Shown one piece after another: positions 6,908 to 9,147 of a stretch of DNA of 9,147 nt (position 1 is the stretch's first letter; the number at the start of each line of letters is the position of its first letter). This DNA is from an uncultured Bacilli bacterium. GTDB lineage: Bacteria > Bacillota_I > Bacilli_A > RF39 > UBA660. The stretch is taken from assembly GCA_934132915.1 (NCBI GenBank), contig CAKPAK010000058.1:1-9147 (forward strand), given 5' to 3'. A program made the position numbers and the translations under genes. The notes beneath the pieces were generated by a model, which saw only the letters and a list, made by a program, of their open reading frames with translations, searched no databases and was not told where the DNA came from.

Positions 6908-7405
6908 TTAATAAGTGGAAGGGAGGAGTTGGATGAAGAGGAAATTATTGTTTATTTTGGTGATCCGGAACGCCTATGGTGTAGAAGTGTGATAGAGCAA
7001 GCGATAAAATCGGCTAATGATATTTTCAAAATATATTATGTACGAATGTGGGATAGTTTTCACTAGGAGAAATTTAGAGATGTTTATGTGTTAAAAAATG
7101 AACAGGCAATTCTTAAAACTAAGGGATCAGAGGCTTATTCTCAATTATTAAAATCCTTTGATCATTTATTGAGCGAGTATACTTTATCTGATGAAGTGGG
7201 AAATTCGGTTGATATTATGGAAAAAAGAATATTTGCGCCAAATTTTATTTTTGTAAGAGATGGTTATGCGGAAGAACTTGTTCAGAAAGTTTCTTCTAAA
7301 CAGGAAAATTTTAATATGAAGTTAAATGAGGAAATAGTTTAGGAAGAAAAGGATATTTTTGATTATTTTTACCAAAAGACGAATTCTTGTTTTGCTCAAT
7401 GTTAG
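6908..7405 (+). pseudogene. Broken thioredoxin-like protein with two internal TAGs
   Basis: One continuous frame (phase of 6929) reads ELDEEEIIVYFGDPERLWC, then RSVIEQAIKSAND, IYYVRMWDSFH and KRIFAPNFIFVRDG, and ends at TAG 7403-7405. It is interrupted by TAG at 7064-7066 and 7340-7342. The pattern of a beta strand, GDPE-x-x-WC, an amphipathic helix and a later PNFIFVRDG is typical of a thioredoxin-fold oxidoreductase. The expected first Cys of the C-x-x-C site appears as Arg (codon CGC, one transition from TGC), leaving a single Cys. A TAA at 6905-6907 closes the same frame upstream, inside an (AT)n run. The preceding bases (from 6842) could encode a further N-terminal stretch (FNSSVISFIEE), so the gene may have begun there. 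No intact start with signal peptide was found in frame. The segment 7088-7342 alone is open for 84 codons but lacks the active site. Confidence 0.7.
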
Positions 7406-7422
7406 TGGTAGAGAAATGGTTT

Positions 7423-7445
7423 GAAAGTGAATTCTTTCTTTTTTT
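7423..7445 (+). terminator. Weak possible terminator ending the copper operon
   Basis: A 5-bp stem GAAAG / CTTTC (7423-7427 with 7434-7438) around a 6-base loop is followed by seven T. It is in the right place, 17 bases after the last stop of the decayed operon tail. The stem is short and AT-rich, so the call is tentative. Confidence 0.3.
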
Positions 7446-7465
7446 CATTCTTTTATTAATTTTTC

Positions 7466-7494
7466 TTTACAAATATAATGTGTGATGCTAAAAT
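7466..7494 (+). promoter_or_regulatory. Sigma-A promoter for the 329-residue protein
   Basis: TTTACA (7466-7471), a spacer of exactly 17 bases and TAAAAT (7489-7494) with TGC just before the -10 make a good housekeeping promoter. Transcription would start near 7501, giving a leader of about 120 bases before the ATG at 7620. The leader contains a small hairpin, GTGAAAAT (7561-7568) with ATTTTCGC (7577-7584, one G-T pair), but I recognise no riboswitch in it. The promoter separates this gene from the copper operon. Confidence 0.65.
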
Positions 7495-7619
7495 ACTTTT
7501 TACGAATGAGCTCTTATTATCTTTGTTGATTTTTTGTTGGTAAGCAGTTTTTTCGGTAGTGTGAAAATCGGGAAGTATTTTCGCTAAAAAAATGTTGAAG
7601 GGATGAAGGAATAGGTGTT

Positions 7620-8609
7620 ATGAATAATCAATTTGGCTATCGTAACTTGGTAGAAATTAAAAAGATGTTGAAAGATTATCGGGTTTTGTCAATTTTGAAG
7701 AAAGAGTATGATGATTCTTTGGTATTGTCGCGATTAACTTATGGGCGGCATGGTGTAATGGGATTAGATTCTCATCGAGATAAGGTATATTTTAATTGTG
7801 ATGAAAATTGTCTTCAATTAATGCGGTTACAGAAGGATGATTTTGTAGAAGTTAATTCGCTTGATTTTTCGAAAAAAGATCAGTTTGTTGTTTGGAATAA
7901 AAGGCGGTTGAATTTGAGAAAGAATGGGCTTCTTTGGGAGCGGGGAGAGAGAATATACTCTTTTTGTGATAGTCGAGAGGGAGAATTAGTTCAATTGGTA
8001 GAAGATGAGTATGCTTTTTCGGCGGATACTATTGAAAAGAAAATTCCTGGAATTTATTTTTACTCTGATACGCTGTTAGATATGTATCGTGTTTTTGAAG
8101 AGAAAGATAATGCTTCGGAGGCTGATTTTCATAGTTCTTTGAAAGTTTATTCTCGTTCTTTGGTGGATTTGTTTCCAGGGATGTTTTCTTCGTTTGATTG
8201 GAATTTTATGGTTTATTTAGATGATCAGGATATTTCTTCTGTTTATGAGAAGGTTCGTGGTCGGGATGCGATTAATAGAATTTATTATTTGTATAGAGGA
8301 ATGATTTCAAAGATGGTTTATCGAGATATTTACTTGTTGCATATTGGTACTTTGAAAGAAGAGGTTTTTGGTTTTCGTGAACTTTCTGGTGTTTTAGGGA
8401 AGGTTGATCAAGTTGTTGGAAAGAAAGATTGGTGTTTTCCTAATTTATATGCTGATGAAGCATCTCAATTTTTGTATTCTTCTTTTGGTACTGTTTGTTC
8501 TGATTTTTCTGATCGTCAAAAATTGTTATCTTGTATTATTCGGGATGATAGGACAGTGCTATATCATCCGGATGAAAAGAAAAAAAAGAGAAAAATTACT
8601 GTTGAGTAA
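7620..8609 (+). CDS. Hypothetical protein, 329 residues, unrecognised
   Basis: I do not recognise the family. The protein looks soluble: there is no signal peptide and no clear membrane helix. It is rich in charged and aromatic residues and ends in a Lys/Arg-rich tail (DEKKKKRKITVE). Residues about 1-85 include a GYRNLVEIKKMLKDYRV helix and RHGVMGLDSHRDKVYFNCDEN. The central part has NLRKNGLLWERGERIYSF and VEDEYAFSAD. The C-terminal half has several aromatic and acidic segments such as SSFDWNFMVYLDDQD. No known catalytic motif stands out. AAGGA (7606-7610) lies 9 bases before the ATG, and the promoter at 7466-7494 drives it alone. The frame is long and intact, and its codon use resembles that of the neighbours, so it is a real gene. 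It converges on gpsA, overlapping it by 14 bases at the 3' end. Confidence 0.8.
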   Translation: MNNQFGYRNLVEIKKMLKDYRVLSILKKEYDDSLVLSRLTYGRHGVMGLDSHRDKVYFNCDENCLQLMRLQKDDFVEVNSLDFSKKDQFVVWNKRRLNLRKNGLLWERGERIYSFCDSREGELVQLVEDEYAFSADTIEKKIPGIYFYSDTLLDMYRVFEEKDNASEADFHSSLKVYSRSLVDLFPGMFSSFDWNFMVYLDDQDISSVYEKVRGRDAINRIYYLYRGMISKMVYRDIYLLHIGTLKEEVFGFRELSGVLGKVDQVVGKKDWCFPNLYADEASQFLYSSFGTVCSDFSDRQKLLSCIIRDDRTVLYHPDEKKKKRKITVE

Positions 8610-8623
8610 AATTCTCTTTTTTT
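8581..8623. terminator. Bidirectional terminator between convergent genes
   Basis: AAAAAAAGAGAA (8581-8592) pairs perfectly with TTCTCTTTTTTT (8612-8623). Inside, TTACT (8596-8600) pairs with AGTAA (8605-8609) around a GTTG loop, with a 3-by-2 internal bulge. The outer arms give a U-tract on both strands, so the hairpin can end transcripts of the hypothetical gene (plus) and gpsA (minus). Both stop codons are inside the hairpin. Confidence 0.75.
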
Positions 8624-9147
8624 AGTATGTTAATCAGTTCTGTTGCTTTTTTGTTTTGGTATAAAATTTGGTAGATGGTATTGGTAAGAGGAAGATTAAT
8701 TTTTTGCTTTTCAGCGATTTCTTGTATTGCTTTAGTGGTTCCTAATCCTTCAATGGTGGTGTTCTTTTTGTATTCTTCGATTTTTTCTTTGGGAGCATTT
8801 TGGCCGATGAGGCTTCCTAGGGTATAATTTCTTGAAGTATGGGAAGTACAGGTCATCATAATATCGTCTATTCCTGCATAGGTCATAATGGTTTCAGGAT
8901 CGCCGTTTAGTTTATGGATTAGAGATTTTATTTCGTAGATGGCATTGGTAAGATAGAGGAATTTACTGGAATCGGGAAGATTGGAACCATCTAGTATGCC
9001 ATAGCCTATTGCCATAACATTTTTGATAGCGCCACATATGGATACGCCTAAAATATCTTTTGTATATTGTATTTTTATTTGTTCATTTTCCATATATTCT
9101 TTTATGATTTGTTGAATTTCTTGATTGGTGGTGGCTAATGTTAGGCC
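8596..9147 (-). CDS. gpsA: Glycerol-3-phosphate dehydrogenase, C-terminal part (partial)
   Basis: The enzyme reduces dihydroxyacetone phosphate with NAD(P)H to sn-glycerol-3-phosphate, the backbone for phospholipids. Only the last 183 codons are in the window. The reading frame is still open at the right edge (GLTLATTNQEI...), so the N-terminal Rossmann domain lies outside, and the Met at 9093 is internal. Family features seen are DILGVSICGAIKNVMAI, with the catalytic Lys, the NGDPETIMTYAGIDDIMMTC segment with its conserved Asp, and the substrate-binding SHTSRNYTLG. TIEGLGTTKAI follows in the usual position. The helix that normally reads like DNAKAALMTRGLAE is divergent here (DSSKFLYLTNAIYE). 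It converges on the upstream plus-strand gene, and its stop lies within the shared terminator. Confidence 0.93.
   Translation of the reverse strand, partial: GLTLATTNQEIQQIIKEYMENEQIKIQYTKDILGVSICGAIKNVMAIGYGILDGSNLPDSSKFLYLTNAIYEIKSLIHKLNGDPETIMTYAGIDDIMMTCTSHTSRNYTLGSLIGQNAPKEKIEEYKKNTTIEGLGTTKAIQEIAEKQKINLPLTNTIYQILYQNKKATELINILKKENFTQQ

Noticed and set aside
6933..6992. ATG after GGGAGG reading MKRKLLFILV, resembling a signal peptide
   Set aside because: It stops after 19 codons and is out of frame with the clear thioredoxin-like reading (GDPE-x-x-WC), so it is probably coincidence.
8404..8625. Plus-strand 73-codon frame near the end of the hypothetical gene
   Set aside because: It is an out-of-frame shadow of the longer intact gene.
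1..9147. CRISPR arrays, tRNA or rRNA genes, intact transposase or integrase
   Set aside because: None was seen. The only repeats are the 9-base tandem units and the GTGGACAA boxes, neither of which has CRISPR-like spacing.

Overview
The window is AT-rich bacterial DNA. Strong Shine-Dalgarno sites, genes packed with 1-4 base overlaps, an HD-domain CCA-adding enzyme, a CsoR-type copper repressor and a GpsA all fit a low-GC Bacillota (Firmicutes) member, perhaps a gut Bacilli or Erysipelotrichia-like lineage. That placement is inference. TGG encodes Trp in the intact genes and TGA ends two of them, so the Mycoplasma-type code is not in use.

Layout. (1) Positions 1-530 look like a gene graveyard. 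A SEC-C zinc-motif tail lies at 22-120, beside 9-base tandem repeats. Next come five TTGTCCAC/GTGGACAA boxes at 193-281 and a perfect 13-bp terminator hairpin at 278-308. A broken RhuM-like C-terminus follows at 344-529. This is probably the scar of a mobile element. (2) A complete cca gene (627-1910) has an extended -10 promoter. (3) A gene-poor 305-base leader ends in a promoter whose spacer carries a CCCCTAGGGG palindrome, the likely CsoR operator. (4) A tightly coupled copper operon follows: csoR, an HMA-DsbD_2-cupredoxin membrane protein, the Cu+ ATPase copA and the chaperone copZ. Behind it, in the same direction, are two decayed genes. One is a DUF2318/FtrD-like lipoprotein with one TAG and one frameshift. 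The other is a thioredoxin-like protein with one TAA, two TAGs and an apparent Cys-to-Arg change at its redox site. (5) A separate promoter drives an unrecognised 329-residue protein. It converges with the 3' part of gpsA, which runs off the right edge, and the two share a bidirectional terminator.

How the parts work together. CsoR should repress the operon until cytosolic Cu(I) binds its Cys-His-Cys site. CopZ and the N-terminal HMA domains would pass copper to CopA for export. The membrane HMA-DsbD_2-cupredoxin protein would handle copper or thiols at the membrane. The lipoprotein and thioredoxin-like protein probably once served the cell-surface side of this system and appear to have been lost recently, since their frames are otherwise readable. 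No tRNA, rRNA, CRISPR array or intact transposase was seen.
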